Of a DNA stretch of 52,404 bases, positions 38,901 to 46,676 are shown one piece after another (positions within the stretch are counted from its first letter, which is position 1; each line of letters starts with the position of its first letter). A model generated the notes under the pieces. It saw nothing but the letters and a program-made list of their open reading frames with translations. It searched no databases and had not been told where the DNA came from. A program made the position numbers and the translations under genes. The stretch lies in the NCBI GenBank assembly GCA_026390935.1, contig JAPLEZ010000032.1:7055-59458 (forward strand), in the 5' to 3' direction. The stretch comes from Bacteroidota bacterium. GTDB taxonomy: Bacteria; Bacteroidota; Bacteroidia; Flavobacteriales_C; GCA-002722245.

Positions 38901-40302
38901 AGGTGAGGCCGACGTTTTGCGAAAGGCGATGGGGAAAAAACAACGTGATGTGTTGGATAAAATGCGTCCGAAATTCATTGAAAAAGGAAAAGCAAAAGGT
39001 CACGCCGAAGATAAGTTGGCGAAAATCTGGAAAGACTGGGAAGCCTTTGCTGCCTATGCTTTCAATAAGTCGCATTCTACTTGTTATGCTTTAATTGCGT
39101 ATCAAACTGCGTATTTAAAAGCGCATTATCCGGCTGAATATATGGCGTCGGTATTGAGCAATAATATGAATAATATTAGTGAGGTCACCTTCTTTATGGA
39201 AGAGTGCATGCGCATGGGAACTCCAGTGTTGGGGCCTGATGTAAATGAATCGGTGTATAAGTTTACGGTGAACTCCGCCGGTGCAATTCGCTTTGGATTA
39301 GGTGCTATCAAAGGAGTGGGAGAAGGTGCTGTGGAATCCATTGTTGAAGAAAGAAGAAAGGGCGGCGTGTACAAAAACATTTTTGATATGACCAAGCGCA
39401 TTAACCTGCGTGCGGCCAATAAAAAGTGCATGGAAAATTTAGTGTTGGCGGGTGGTTTCGATTGTTTCAAAGGAACGCATCGCGCACAATATTTTTTCAA
39501 GGCGAATGAAAAAGATTCTACCTTTTTAGAAAAGGCCATTAAGTATGGCACACAATCAAAAAGTGATGAAGATTCCAATCAGCAATCTTTATTCGGATCG
39601 GAAAGTGCAGTGGATTTGCCGGTTCCGCCAATTCCTAGATGCGAGGAATGGTCGAACATACAAGCTTTAAATCAGGAAAAGGAAGTGGTGGGGATTTTTA
39701 TTTCCGGACATCCATTGAATGATTTCCGATTGGAAATCGACAATTTTGTGAACTCCAGTTTTCAGCAAGTGAATGAAGATATCGTGAAATTTAAAAATCG
39801 CGATTTGTCCTTTGCAGGCGTTGTTACCGAGGTTTCGGAGAAGGTGAGTAAAAATGGAAATCACTTCGGGATATTGGCGATGGAGGACTATACAGCATCA
39901 TACAAGTTTTTTCTTTTTGGTGAAGATTACTTGAAATACCGTCGCTATTTAGTGATGGGATCGTACCTCTATCTCAAAACAAAAGTTCAGCCGCGTAAGT
40001 TCAATCAAGATGAAATGGAGTTGAAGGTGAACAACATTGAGTTATTGTCTGATCTTCGTGAAAAGCTTGTGAAATCAATCACTTTAAAGCTCGATATTAA
40101 AAATTTAACTGAAAAATATTTAGAAGATCTCTCTCTGCTTTTTGATAAACATCCGGGCACCTGTCGTGTGAAATTAAATGTAGTTGATCCTATAGAAAAG
40201 ATCTCTGTTGAAATGCCATCTCGAACCAAAAAAGTGAATCTAAATAATGATTTCATCACGGATGTGAAGAATAAATTTGATATGGATTTGAAGATTAATT
40301 GA
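35938..40302 (+). CDS. dnaE: DNA polymerase III alpha subunit with N-terminal proofreading exonuclease domain
   Basis: 1454 residues. An N-terminal DEDDh exonuclease (about 1-185; YLIFDTETTGLP, VVGQNLGFDLKIMG, HNATADVEATTR) is joined by a charged linker to a DnaE polymerase. The PHP domain begins near 257 (HLHNHTQYSIL). Polymerase motifs are GPGRGSAAGSAVAYC (about 640) and LPDIDIDFDDEGRQ (about 683) with the catalytic Asp residues. The C-terminal OB-fold begins near 1289 (LSFAGVVTEVSEKVSKNG). Fusion places the proofreading activity, normally the separate DnaQ subunit, in the same chain. I regard this as lineage-typical in Bacteroidota rather than local novelty. Confidence 0.95.
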   Translation: MYLIFDTETTGLPRNWNAPITDTDNWPRCVQIAWQLHDDMGRLVEHKDYLIRPEGYNIPYDAERVHGISTELAEEQGVDLLMVLEDFNRALSLCKFVVGQNLGFDLKIMGCELHRKNVQSPLLEKPVLDTCTELTAEMCQLPGGRGGKFKLPTLTELHFHLFQQKFEEAHNATADVEATTRCFFELLRLGSFPAQLLQAPASYLEAFQTFNTSAIALAGLKHVNLKEASEKVKKQKSKGEVVEEKEIDSSVLIDVPFSHLHNHTQYSILQSTTEVEDLVKKAADMNMPAVALTDLGNMMAAFDFVSALKKHNDNIAKQKKEAEEKGEPFNKIPLKGIVGCEFHLCKDRKNKTVKDNGYQIPMIAKNKKGYHNLAKLSSSGFIEGSYYVPRIDRDILLQLKSDIIVFTGGLKGEIADLILNVGERQAEEAFLWWKEQFGDDFYAQLTRHGLEEENRVNDTLLKFCKAHGVKYFAANETFYLNKEDANAHDILLCVKEGEKKSTPIGRGRGFRYGFPNDEYYFKSTEEMKMLFKDLPEAIITTNEIVEKIESYKLAADVLLPKFEIPEEFKNPDDVTDGGKRGENAYLLHLTNVGAQKRYGEVTPEIQERLTFELDTISKSGYPGYFLIVQDFIAKAREMGVSVGPGRGSAAGSAVAYCTGITNVDPIKYDLLFERFLNPERVSLPDIDIDFDDEGRQKVIDYVINKYGSSQVAQIITYGTMAAKSSIRDTGRVLDLPLFDTDRISKLVPNMKLNKLFGMDEKQLKEALNGDEVEMAKRLKEIYLKDDLEGQTLRQARILEGSVRNTGIHACGVIITPSDIRELLPVATAKDSEMWCTQFDNSVVESAGLLKMDFLGLKTLTLIKDAIVIIKDRHGIQIDIDEIPLDDELTYKLFQKGETVGIFQYESPGMQKHMKDLKPTVFADLIAMNALYRPGPIEYIPSFIKRKHGVEEITYDLADMEEYLKETYGITVYQEQVMLLSQKLAGFTKGEADVLRKAMGKKQRDVLDKMRPKFIEKGKAKGHAEDKLAKIWKDWEAFAAYAFNKSHSTCYALIAYQTAYLKAHYPAEYMASVLSNNMNNISEVTFFMEECMRMGTPVLGPDVNESVYKFTVNSAGAIRFGLGAIKGVGEGAVESIVEERRKGGVYKNIFDMTKRINLRAANKKCMENLVLAGGFDCFKGTHRAQYFFKANEKDSTFLEKAIKYGTQSKSDEDSNQQSLFGSESAVDLPVPPIPRCEEWSNIQALNQEKEVVGIFISGHPLNDFRLEIDNFVNSSFQQVNEDIVKFKNRDLSFAGVVTEVSEKVSKNGNHFGILAMEDYTASYKFFLFGEDYLKYRRYLVMGSYLYLKTKVQPRKFNQDEMELKVNNIELLSDLREKLVKSITLKLDIKNLTEKYLEDLSLLFDKHPGTCRVKLNVVDPIEKISVEMPSRTKKVNLNNDFITDVKNKFDMDLKIN

Positions 40303-40303
40303 G

Positions 40304-40398
40304 AACCCACCCCTAGCCCCTCCAAGGAGGGGAATACGTAGATTTTCGAGAAATACCAGCTAACTAATTCCCCTCCTTGGAGGGGTTAGGGGTGGGTT
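40304..40398. repeat. 32-base inverted repeats, bidirectional terminator-like
   Basis: 40304-40335 (AACCCACCCCTAGCCCCTCC...) and 40367-40398 pair with a single mismatch. Each arm also contains the hairpin CCCCTCCAAGGAGGGG. It fills the gap between convergent dnaE and the gene ending at 40399. This CCCACCCCT/CCTCCAAGGAGG sequence style is a widespread Bacteroidota intergenic repeat. Confidence 0.8.
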
Positions 40399-41205
40399 TT
40401 ACTTCAATTTTATTTCCTTCACTTGGTTATCAAAAAAAAGCATCAAGCGTTTTCTTTTTGGAAGATCAGTACAGATTATTTCATTGGAATAACCATGTTG
40501 GAGTGAGTTTCCAAACATATCAAATAACTCAAAAGAAGTATTGCTGCTAAATATAATTTTATCGGCGGCTTTTTGGTAGGAATAAGAAATTTTAGGCAAA
40601 TCAGATTTTACAGATACTTCACATAGGACAAGATCACTCCAGTAGAGTACTTTAATTCTTATTTTATTTTCACCTGAATGCATATTCGGTATTTTGTAGG
40701 AATATTCGCAGGTATCACATCTTTTTCTTTCGTTTATTTCTCCAACTTTTCTCCAACTGTTCCATTGGCATTGTTCAATGATGAATGATTCTATTTTATT
40801 CTGCGCGGTGGTCCAGGTGAGTTCTCCGTTTTTTGAAAGATTATATTTTAAAACTTTACAGGTGGTTGGAGGTAAGCATCCTCCTGTTACCAAAACTCTG
40901 GGTTTACAGCCTTTTTTATGAAAGAGAACAATGTTCACGCTGTCTCCTTTGTGAATATGAAGGGAATCAAATACGAGTTCAAAAGCAGAGTTATTGATGT
41001 TTCCTGTATATTTTTTACCGTTGACTAAAATGCTATCGGTGCAAAAGCGATTTTTGTTGTATTCTACACTGTCTGCAGTTTGCGGCGGCGCAAATGGGTT
41101 TTGAAAGTACAAGCTTTTATCTAGTTCACCCTTCAACTCCAATGTGTTTTGCGAGTGAGAATATAACGTTAGAAATAAAAATAAGGAGGTCAATAATCTT
41201 TCCAT
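40399..41205 (-). CDS. Secreted protein of unknown function
   Basis: 268 residues with a signal peptide (MERLLTSLFLFLTLYSHSQN). The mature part has Cys pairs (GCKPRVLVTGGCLPPTTCK and KRCDTCEYSYK) suggesting disulfides. The last about 55 residues (SFELFDMFGNSLQHGY to the Lys-rich end) recall a short Por-type sorting-domain fold but lack the usual YPNP motif, so type IX export is only possible. No family recognised. Confidence 0.55.
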   Translation of the reverse strand: MERLLTSLFLFLTLYSHSQNTLELKGELDKSLYFQNPFAPPQTADSVEYNKNRFCTDSILVNGKKYTGNINNSAFELVFDSLHIHKGDSVNIVLFHKKGCKPRVLVTGGCLPPTTCKVLKYNLSKNGELTWTTAQNKIESFIIEQCQWNSWRKVGEINERKRCDTCEYSYKIPNMHSGENKIRIKVLYWSDLVLCEVSVKSDLPKISYSYQKAADKIIFSSNTSFELFDMFGNSLQHGYSNEIICTDLPKRKRLMLFFDNQVKEIKLK

Positions 41206-41360
41206 TCTTTAAAAATAAGAAATAATAGTTTTCACTACATTCAAGCGCTAATGATTCACTATAGATTTTGTTTATAAGTACTTAACAAAAATTATTCATT
41301 GTATTATTTTCAATCCCAGAATTAAACCTAATTTTAACACAACAATTAAATCATACGATT

Positions 41361-41678
41361 ATGGCAATAGAATTTACAGATGCAAACTTCGAGGAGTTGG
41401 CACTAAAATCAAATAAACCGGTGTTAGTAGACTTTTGGGCAGAGTGGTGTGGACCATGTAGAATGGTTGGGCCAATCGTTGAAGAGTTATCTAAAGATTA
41501 CGATGGTCAGGCAGTAGTTGGTAAAGTGAACGTGGACAACAATCCTGGAATCTCTGCTAAATACGGTATCCGTAACATTCCTACCATACTTTTTATTAAA
41601 AACGGAGAAGTAGTAGACAAACAAGTAGGCGCAGTACCTAAAGCGGTATTGGGCGATAAATTAAAAGCTTGTCTTTAA
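41361..41678 (+). CDS. trxA: Thioredoxin
   Basis: 105 residues with the active site WAEWCGPCRM and the conserved cis-Pro in NIPTILFIKNG. It is a cytoplasmic protein disulfide reductase. It is monocistronic, followed by an unusually long perfect terminator hairpin. Confidence 0.97.
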   Translation: MAIEFTDANFEELALKSNKPVLVDFWAEWCGPCRMVGPIVEELSKDYDGQAVVGKVNVDNNPGISAKYGIRNIPTILFIKNGEVVDKQVGAVPKAVLGDKLKACL

Positions 41679-41680
41679 AA

Positions 41681-41733
41681 TAGCATAAACAAGAAAGCCC
41701 CGCAAATTTTGCGGGGCTTTCTTGTTTATGCTA
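41681..41733 (+). terminator. 53-base perfect palindromic terminator after trxA
   Basis: 26-base arms 41681-41706 and 41708-41733 are perfectly complementary around one central base, including CCCCGCAAA/TTTGCGGGG and AAGAAAG/CTTTCTT. Symmetry means it can act in both directions. Confidence 0.85.
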
Positions 41734-41737
41734 TTTT

Positions 41738-41833
41738 AGTTCAATGTATAAAGTTCATTGTTCAAAGTTAGCTGGAGTACTAAGCACGATTTTGAATGTA
41801 GAACATTGAACATTGAACTTTTAACATTGAACT
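41738..41833. repeat. Inverted-repeat element, copy 2 of 2
   Basis: The 30-base arms 41738-41767 and 41804-41833 pair with four mismatches and are built from GTTCAA(A/T)GT units like the element at 1000-1113. The right arm ends three bases before the start codon of the DUF58 gene. Same arrangement as copy 1: element directly abutting a start codon. Confidence 0.65.
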
Positions 41834-41836
41834 TAT

Positions 41837-42754
41837 ATGTTGTTAGAAGATTTAAATAAATTCGGTAGCCTTGAAATCCTTGCCAAACAAGTGGTGGAGG
41901 GTTTTATTACTGGTTTGCATAAAAGTCCCTTCCATGGTTTTTCTGTGGAATTTGCTGAGCACCGTTTGTACAACTCGGGAGAATCAACCAAAAACATCGA
42001 TTGGAAATTATTCGCTCGCACCGATAAGTTATTTGTTAAGCGCTACGAAGAAGAAACCAATTTGCGTTGCCAAATCTTGTTGGATTTTTCATCTTCCATG
42101 TATTTTCCCGAAAAACCCAAAAAAGGGCAGATGCGCAAAATTGAGTTTTCTTGTTTTGCTGCAGCGGCAATTATTAATTTATTGCAGCGCCAAAGGGATG
42201 CTGTGGGTTTAAGCACCTTTGCTACAAAGGTGGAAGAGCACACGGAATGTAAGTCGGGGACGATGCATGTAAAACGATTGTACCACCTTTTGGAATCCTA
42301 CCTGGCCAATACTAGCGGGGAGAGAGCTACCAGAGTGGTAGATGCCTTGCATGAAATTTCCGATCAAATTCATCGCCGCTCGTTGGTGGTGATCTTTAGT
42401 GATATGTTTGAAGCCTATGAAGGAGCCGATAATGATGCTATGTTTTCGGCTTTGCAGCACTTGAAGTACAACAAGCATGAAGTGATTTTGTTTCACGTGA
42501 TGGACAAAAATGTGGAGTTAGATCTTAATCTCGAAAATCGTCCCTATAAGTTTATTGACCTTGAAAGTGGGGAAGTGGTGAAAGTAAATCCAAATAATAT
42601 TAAGGAGGAATATGTGCTAAAAATGCAAGCCTTCCAAAAAGAGTTGGAATACCGTTGTGGCCAATACCGCATTGACTTTGTTAGCGTGGATGTGAATGAA
42701 AGTTTAGATAATATATTGTTGTCATATCTTATAAAACGCGCGAAAATGCATTAA
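41837..42754 (+). CDS. DUF58-domain protein
   Basis: 305 residues of the DUF58 family, with EFAEHRLYNSGESTKNIDWKLFA and a vWFA-like segment containing CQILLDFSSSMYF (MIDAS-like DxSxS), then RRSLVVIFSDMFE. DUF58 proteins are often encoded with MoxR ATPases and vWFA proteins and may act in protein assembly. No MoxR gene is adjacent here. Confidence 0.88.
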   Translation: MLLEDLNKFGSLEILAKQVVEGFITGLHKSPFHGFSVEFAEHRLYNSGESTKNIDWKLFARTDKLFVKRYEEETNLRCQILLDFSSSMYFPEKPKKGQMRKIEFSCFAAAAIINLLQRQRDAVGLSTFATKVEEHTECKSGTMHVKRLYHLLESYLANTSGERATRVVDALHEISDQIHRRSLVVIFSDMFEAYEGADNDAMFSALQHLKYNKHEVILFHVMDKNVELDLNLENRPYKFIDLESGEVVKVNPNNIKEEYVLKMQAFQKELEYRCGQYRIDFVSVDVNESLDNILLSYLIKRAKMH

Positions 42755-42780
42755 TCTTCAGGATTAATTTTCAAAAAAGT

Positions 42781-42810
42781 TTGTCCGAGAGAAAATTTGG
42801 TGTAAATTCG
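42781..42810 (+). promoter_or_regulatory. Promoter of tRNA-Asp
   Basis: TTGTCC at 42781-42786 and TAAATTCG at 42803-42810 (one mismatch to TAnnTTTG) are separated by 19 bases between TTG and the -7 box, about 39 bases upstream of the tRNA. Confidence 0.5.
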
Positions 42811-42848
42811 CCTTCCGTTAAATAAATCAGTTCTTTTTAACGAATAAT

Positions 42849-42925
42849 GGTTCGGTAGTTCAGTTGGTTAGAATGCCTGCCTGTCACGCAGGAGGTCGCG
42901 GGTTCGAGTCCCGTCCGGACCGCCA
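42849..42925 (+). tRNA. tRNA-Asp (GTC)
   Basis: 77 bases with encoded CCA. Acceptor GGTTCGG pairs with CCGGACC, the anticodon GTC lies at 42883-42885 in the loop CTGTCAC, and the T-arm reads GCGGGTTCGAGTCCCGT. It lies at the boundary between the core genes on its left and the accessory region on its right. No second copy of its 3' end is seen in the window. Confidence 0.97.
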
Positions 42926-42935
42926 TTAGGCGAAG

Positions 42936-42968
42936 AAACCCCTTGATTTTCAAGGGGTTTTTTGTTTT
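42936..42968 (+). terminator. Terminator after tRNA-Asp
   Basis: AAACCCCTTGA (42936-42946) pairs with TCAAGGGGTTT (42950-42960), followed by TTTGTTTT. Confidence 0.8.
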
Positions 42969-43103
42969 AAGGGATCAGAATAGGGGTCATTTTATCTTGC
43001 GACCAGTTTAAAAATCACATTCTTTATGTAACATCTTGTTTACAAATAGTGCTTTTAGCATCTTCTCATCGTATTTTTATTGCCTAAACAAAACGACGTT
43101 TAT

Positions 43104-43751
43104 ATGGCTAAGAGAATCAAAACGGTAAGGGCAGTGCTGGAATATCACCCGGATAATGTGTGTGCCCTTGATTCGTATAACAAATTCATTGAAAAACATA
43201 TTGAACAGGGAAATAAAATTCCTGCAAGAGTGCTGAAAAGGTTCTTTTCGATGTTCAAATTCAAAATCTACAATAAATATGAAATAGATGCAGATTTGCA
43301 AAAGGAAAAGATCTTGCAGCGATTTGGTGCAGAAAAGGGTTTCACTTTTATTGTAATAGAGAAGGGTGAGGTTTTGTACTCATTTAACCACATGATTAAT
43401 GAATTATGCCTTGAGATGAAGAAGAATTATTCGGGATTTCTCGAGAAAACTAAAGTAGAACAAAGAAAAAAGAAGGTTTGTTACTTCATCTTTGCTAAGA
43501 TGCATTGGTATAAGCAAAAGGCTGAAAAACACGTAGGAAAACCATTGTTGTCAAACTATGCTTTAGGTGCTATAACAGCATATTTTATGAATGTTTTAGG
43601 GTGGAATTTTGGAGGTAAGGATGCGAAAACTAAGAAGCTCTATGATTCAATGAAAGGTATGATTAGGATTTTCGTTAAAAAAAATATGCTTCCCGTTTAT
43701 AATGCACACCCTTTTCTAGGTAATTTTGAAATCCCTCCAAGTAGGAAATAA
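43104..43751 (+). CDS. Unknown protein at start of accessory region
   Basis: 215 residues from ATG 43104 (an upstream TTG at 43080 adds eight). Basic, helix-rich, with LSNYALGAITAYFMNVLGWN as the most distinctive segment. No signal peptide and no recognised domain. It is the first gene beyond tRNA-Asp and stands alone, with a 220-base gap after it. Real coding is supported by length and its position; the function is unknown. Confidence 0.5.
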   Translation: MAKRIKTVRAVLEYHPDNVCALDSYNKFIEKHIEQGNKIPARVLKRFFSMFKFKIYNKYEIDADLQKEKILQRFGAEKGFTFIVIEKGEVLYSFNHMINELCLEMKKNYSGFLEKTKVEQRKKKVCYFIFAKMHWYKQKAEKHVGKPLLSNYALGAITAYFMNVLGWNFGGKDAKTKKLYDSMKGMIRIFVKKNMLPVYNAHPFLGNFEIPPSRK

Positions 43752-43803
43752 CTAAATCCGTACCATTCAAATATTTCAAATCTATTGTCAATAAAGACCT
43801 TCT

Positions 43804-43835
43804 GACTTTATCCGTACCGAGGTACGGATAAAGTC
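43804..43835. repeat. 15-base perfect palindrome in an accessory gap
   Basis: GACTTTATCCGTACC and GGTACGGATAAAGTC flank a 2-base centre (GA). No T tract follows, so it is more likely an operator, recombination site or structured element than a terminator. The half-site TCCGTACC recurs at 43758-43765. The gap 43752-43972 has no gene. Confidence 0.65.
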
Positions 43836-43972
43836 GTTGTTTATCAACTTCTTTCTCCTGAATTTTAATTTGCAAGTGTCTATTTGGGGAAAATTCAAGC
43901 TTAATTTACCCCAAGTCATTTCTTGGATGCAAGCCCCTATTCCTTCAAATTGGTGTCAACACATTATTATAA

Positions 43973-44272
43973 ATGAAGAAACATATGCAAAATGAGAATA
44001 TACCAATTTGGCAACTTTCTGTAGAGGAACTTCAGAAAATGATTGAAACCGTTGTTTATAAAGCAATGAGCGGGAAAGAGAAAGTGGTCCAAATAAAAAA
44101 GGAAATAGAATTGCTTTCGAGAAAAGCGGTTGCAAAAACTTTCGGAATAAGTTTAGTTACACTCAATAAGTGGAAAAAACTAGGGTTGCTTCCTAAGCCA
44201 ATCAAGCAGGGAGGGAAAGTGTTGTTTGTTAAATCAGAAATAGAAGATTTAATCTTAAAAGGTAGATTATGA
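43973..44272 (+). CDS. HTH DNA-binding protein (excisionase/MerR-like)
   Basis: 99 residues. A winged-helix-like HTH of the helix_turn_helix 17/excisionase type occupies about 48-95 (LSRKAVAKTFGISLVTLNKW, then KPIKQGGKVLFVKSEIEDLI). Such small proteins are frequent on Bacteroidota mobile elements. The next gene overlaps its stop by four bases. Confidence 0.75.
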   Translation: MKKHMQNENIPIWQLSVEELQKMIETVVYKAMSGKEKVVQIKKEIELLSRKAVAKTFGISLVTLNKWKKLGLLPKPIKQGGKVLFVKSEIEDLILKGRL

Positions 44273-44712
44273 ATGATGAAAGAAAAATTGATGAGTTTGG
44301 TCGAGAGATAAGAAAATGCGCTTATTGTGGCGATGAATTTGTCGCCACACATAAATTGCGACAATTTTGCCCCGAGAAATTTGGGCGCACTGATTATTGT
44401 AAATACAAACAAAAGGCTTTGATCGCGGAATCACATTTAGTTCAGGAACCACTAAATATGATTAAAGGAGGATTGATTCCATACACCAAGCAAGAGTCTC
44501 CCTTAGACAAAAACATTCGAATACTTGATAAAATCATGAATGGATCCAGTTCAAAGCTAATACTTCCGAATGAGTTGTCATTTTATGGCTATGATATCTA
44601 TGAATTTAATGAACGGCATAAAATTTCTGATAATGAGCAATATTTGATTAAAGTCGGAGATTATCGCATGAAGCTTCAGGCGGAAAATAAATTATTAATC
44701 ACAAAAGGATAA
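44269..44712 (+). CDS. Small protein with N-terminal zinc-finger-like motif
   Basis: 147 residues. Near the N-terminus, CAYCGDEFVATHKLRQFC and a following Cys in GRTDYCKYKQ form a C-x2-C...C...C zinc-ribbon-like pattern. The rest is not recognised. It overlaps the HTH gene by 4 bases (ATGA), implying translational coupling, and a small membrane protein gene follows after 4 bases. Confidence 0.65.
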   Translation: MNDERKIDEFGREIRKCAYCGDEFVATHKLRQFCPEKFGRTDYCKYKQKALIAESHLVQEPLNMIKGGLIPYTKQESPLDKNIRILDKIMNGSSSKLILPNELSFYGYDIYEFNERHKISDNEQYLIKVGDYRMKLQAENKLLITKG

Positions 44713-44716
44713 TCCT

Positions 44717-44890
44717 ATGAATATTGAAGATTTGAACAAAGTATTTGGTCCAACACCAGTGAATTCAGGAGCACCAAAAACCAATTATTTATTAATTGGT
44801 TTATCGGTTTCTATAGTTCTTATTGTTGGTGTTTTGGTCTACCAAGAAATAGATAGAAGAAACAAGAAGGAAATAATCAAGAAAAGGTAA
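44717..44890 (+). CDS. 57-residue single-pass membrane protein
   Basis: Starting MNIEDLNKVFGPTPVNSGAP, with one membrane segment (NYLLIGLSVSIVLIVGVLVY) and a basic tail ending NKKEIIKKR. The 4-base gap after the zinc-finger gene supports translation as the third member of a small operon. No family recognised; small size makes the call moderate. Confidence 0.5.
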   Translation: MNIEDLNKVFGPTPVNSGAPKTNYLLIGLSVSIVLIVGVLVYQEIDRRNKKEIIKKR

Positions 44891-45000
44891 ATCAAGAGAG
44901 AAAGGAATCAATGGAGCGATGATTTCTTAATGATAATTATTAATCTTGTAAAAACTAAGTAAGGTGATGCCTAATTAATTTGTCGTCTGTAAAATTATCC

Positions 45001-45633
45001 ATGGAAATGATAGATCTTTGGTATGTAAATGTTGATTTTGTTAGCGACGAAGGGCATAATAATCTTCTGAAATTACTACCTTCTTTTATCCGGCAGGATA
45101 TAATAAGATACAAATTCTTGAAGGATCAGAAGTTAAAGTTATTTGCCAGGTTATTGATTGCCAGATATTACCATGAAGATATCAAAGACTTTGACTGGAC
45201 TGAATGGAAAACAGATCAAAAGGGAAAACCCTATTTAACACAAGGAAGATATTTTAATATCACTCATTCCGGCGACTATGTATTGGTAGCTTTTTCAAAG
45301 GATGAAATTGGCGTTGACCTGGAAAAAATTAAAGAAATTGATGTTGAATCGTTTTTAGGATTCCTTCATATTGACGAAAAGACACATCTTCAATCTAATC
45401 CGGATAAGGAATCTTTTTATGAGGTTTGGACCAGGAAAGAAGCGTTTCTTAAGGCACAGGGGATTGGAATTGTTAAAGGGCTGAATAATGAAAATTGCTT
45501 GAATTCATTGGTTGAGAAGGAGAGAAAATGGTTTATTCAGTCGCTGACTTTTGATAAAGAGTATAAATTGGCTATCTGTACAACTATTGAAAACGCCGCT
45601 GTAAAAATTCAAGATGTTATTGATTGGCATTAG
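45001..45633 (+). CDS. Sfp-type 4'-phosphopantetheinyl transferase
   Basis: 210 residues from ATG 45001 (a TTG at 44980 adds seven). The hallmark metal-binding segment GVDLEKIKEID and the WTRKEAFLKAQGIGI motif identify the Sfp/AcpT family; FNITHSGDYVLVAFS is the substrate-binding part. It attaches phosphopantetheine from CoA to carrier-protein serines and would activate the free ACP and the synthetase carrier domain encoded downstream. It opens the biosynthetic operon, 10 bases before the thioesterase. Confidence 0.9.
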   Translation: MEMIDLWYVNVDFVSDEGHNNLLKLLPSFIRQDIIRYKFLKDQKLKLFARLLIARYYHEDIKDFDWTEWKTDQKGKPYLTQGRYFNITHSGDYVLVAFSKDEIGVDLEKIKEIDVESFLGFLHIDEKTHLQSNPDKESFYEVWTRKEAFLKAQGIGIVKGLNNENCLNSLVEKERKWFIQSLTFDKEYKLAICTTIENAAVKIQDVIDWH

Positions 45634-45643
45634 ATAATGTAAA

Positions 45644-46330
45644 ATGAAAAAAGTTAAAGTGTTTATGTTGCATTTTGCCGGAGGAAACAAGTATTCCTTT
45701 CGTTTTCTTCAGGATAAATTAGATAATTATGAAACCATTCCATTGGAACTTCCGGGGAGAGGTAGTCGGTTTGGAGAGCCATTGATTTATGACGCGAAAT
45801 CGGCGGTGAAGGATATTTATTACCAAATCAAACAGCATTTAGTAGCTGAAGATATATTCATTATTTACGGTCATAGTATGGGGGCTAAGCTTGGTTTTCA
45901 TGTTATTCATGAGTTGGAAAAAGAAGGCTTATGGCCTAAATGTTTTATTGCTACTGGTAATGCAGGGCCTGGTTTACCCAGAGATAAAATCCGATATAAG
46001 CTTCCGGATAATGAGTTTGTTGTTGAGTTAAAAAAGTTGGGAGGTACTCCTACTGAATTTTTTGATAACGAAGAGTTATATAAATTGTTTTCCCCCATTA
46101 TGAGAGCCGATTTTCAAATAGTGGAGGCTGAAGACGAAAAGGTAGACTTTAAAATTAAGACTTCTCTTTTTGTTTTAATGGGTGATCAGGAAGAAATGGT
46201 TTCGAATATTACGAATTGGGCAAAATATGCTGAGGAATTTCAATTTAAATTATTGCCTGGAGATCATTTTTTTATATATAATCATAGTGTGGAAATTACG
46301 CACATAATTACCAATTGTGCAAATAACTGA
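45644..46330 (+). CDS. Type II thioesterase
   Basis: 228-residue alpha/beta hydrolase. The nucleophile is the Ser in GHSMGAKLGFHV, the acid is probably in FVLMGDQEEMV and the His in LPGDHFFIYNH. The start MLHFAGGNKYSFR and PLELPGRGSRFGEPL are typical of type II editing thioesterases, which clear wrong acyl groups from carrier domains in NRPS and PKS systems. It follows the phosphopantetheinyl transferase gene by 10 bases. Confidence 0.9.
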   Translation: MKKVKVFMLHFAGGNKYSFRFLQDKLDNYETIPLELPGRGSRFGEPLIYDAKSAVKDIYYQIKQHLVAEDIFIIYGHSMGAKLGFHVIHELEKEGLWPKCFIATGNAGPGLPRDKIRYKLPDNEFVVELKKLGGTPTEFFDNEELYKLFSPIMRADFQIVEAEDEKVDFKIKTSLFVLMGDQEEMVSNITNWAKYAEEFQFKLLPGDHFFIYNHSVEITHIITNCANN

Positions 46331-46395
46331 TCAAAAAAGAAGAGAATTGTAGAAAAAAGTATAATTTCGCCCTACCTAGCTAAATTATTTATCAC

Positions 46396-46671
46396 ATGGA
46401 AACATCCAATAGTAAACATCATTTAGATGTTGAAATTCAGGTTATTAATCTGGTCTGTTCAGTTTGCGAAATTGAAATTAAGGATCATAATGTGGAACTT
46501 AACAGTTCCATAAAAGATTTGGGCATTGATTCAATACGATTCATGAGTTTGTTGATTGGAATAGAGGAGATCATTGATTGTGAAATTGAGGATGTTATTG
46601 CTGAGATTGAGTTTTCTGAATTGAAGACTGTTGGAGATATTGCTGAATTGGTGAAGAAATTTAAACGGTAA
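46396..46671 (+). CDS. Free-standing acyl/peptidyl carrier protein
   Basis: 91 residues with the phosphopantetheine site in DLGIDSIRFMSLLIGIEE and a four-helix-type pattern. The modified Ser is that of GIDSI. It would hold an intermediate for the enzymes encoded next to it. It is 5 bases before the adenylating enzyme gene. Confidence 0.9.
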   Translation: METSNSKHHLDVEIQVINLVCSVCEIEIKDHNVELNSSIKDLGIDSIRFMSLLIGIEEIIDCEIEDVIAEIEFSELKTVGDIAELVKKFKR

Positions 46672-46676
46672 CTCTT

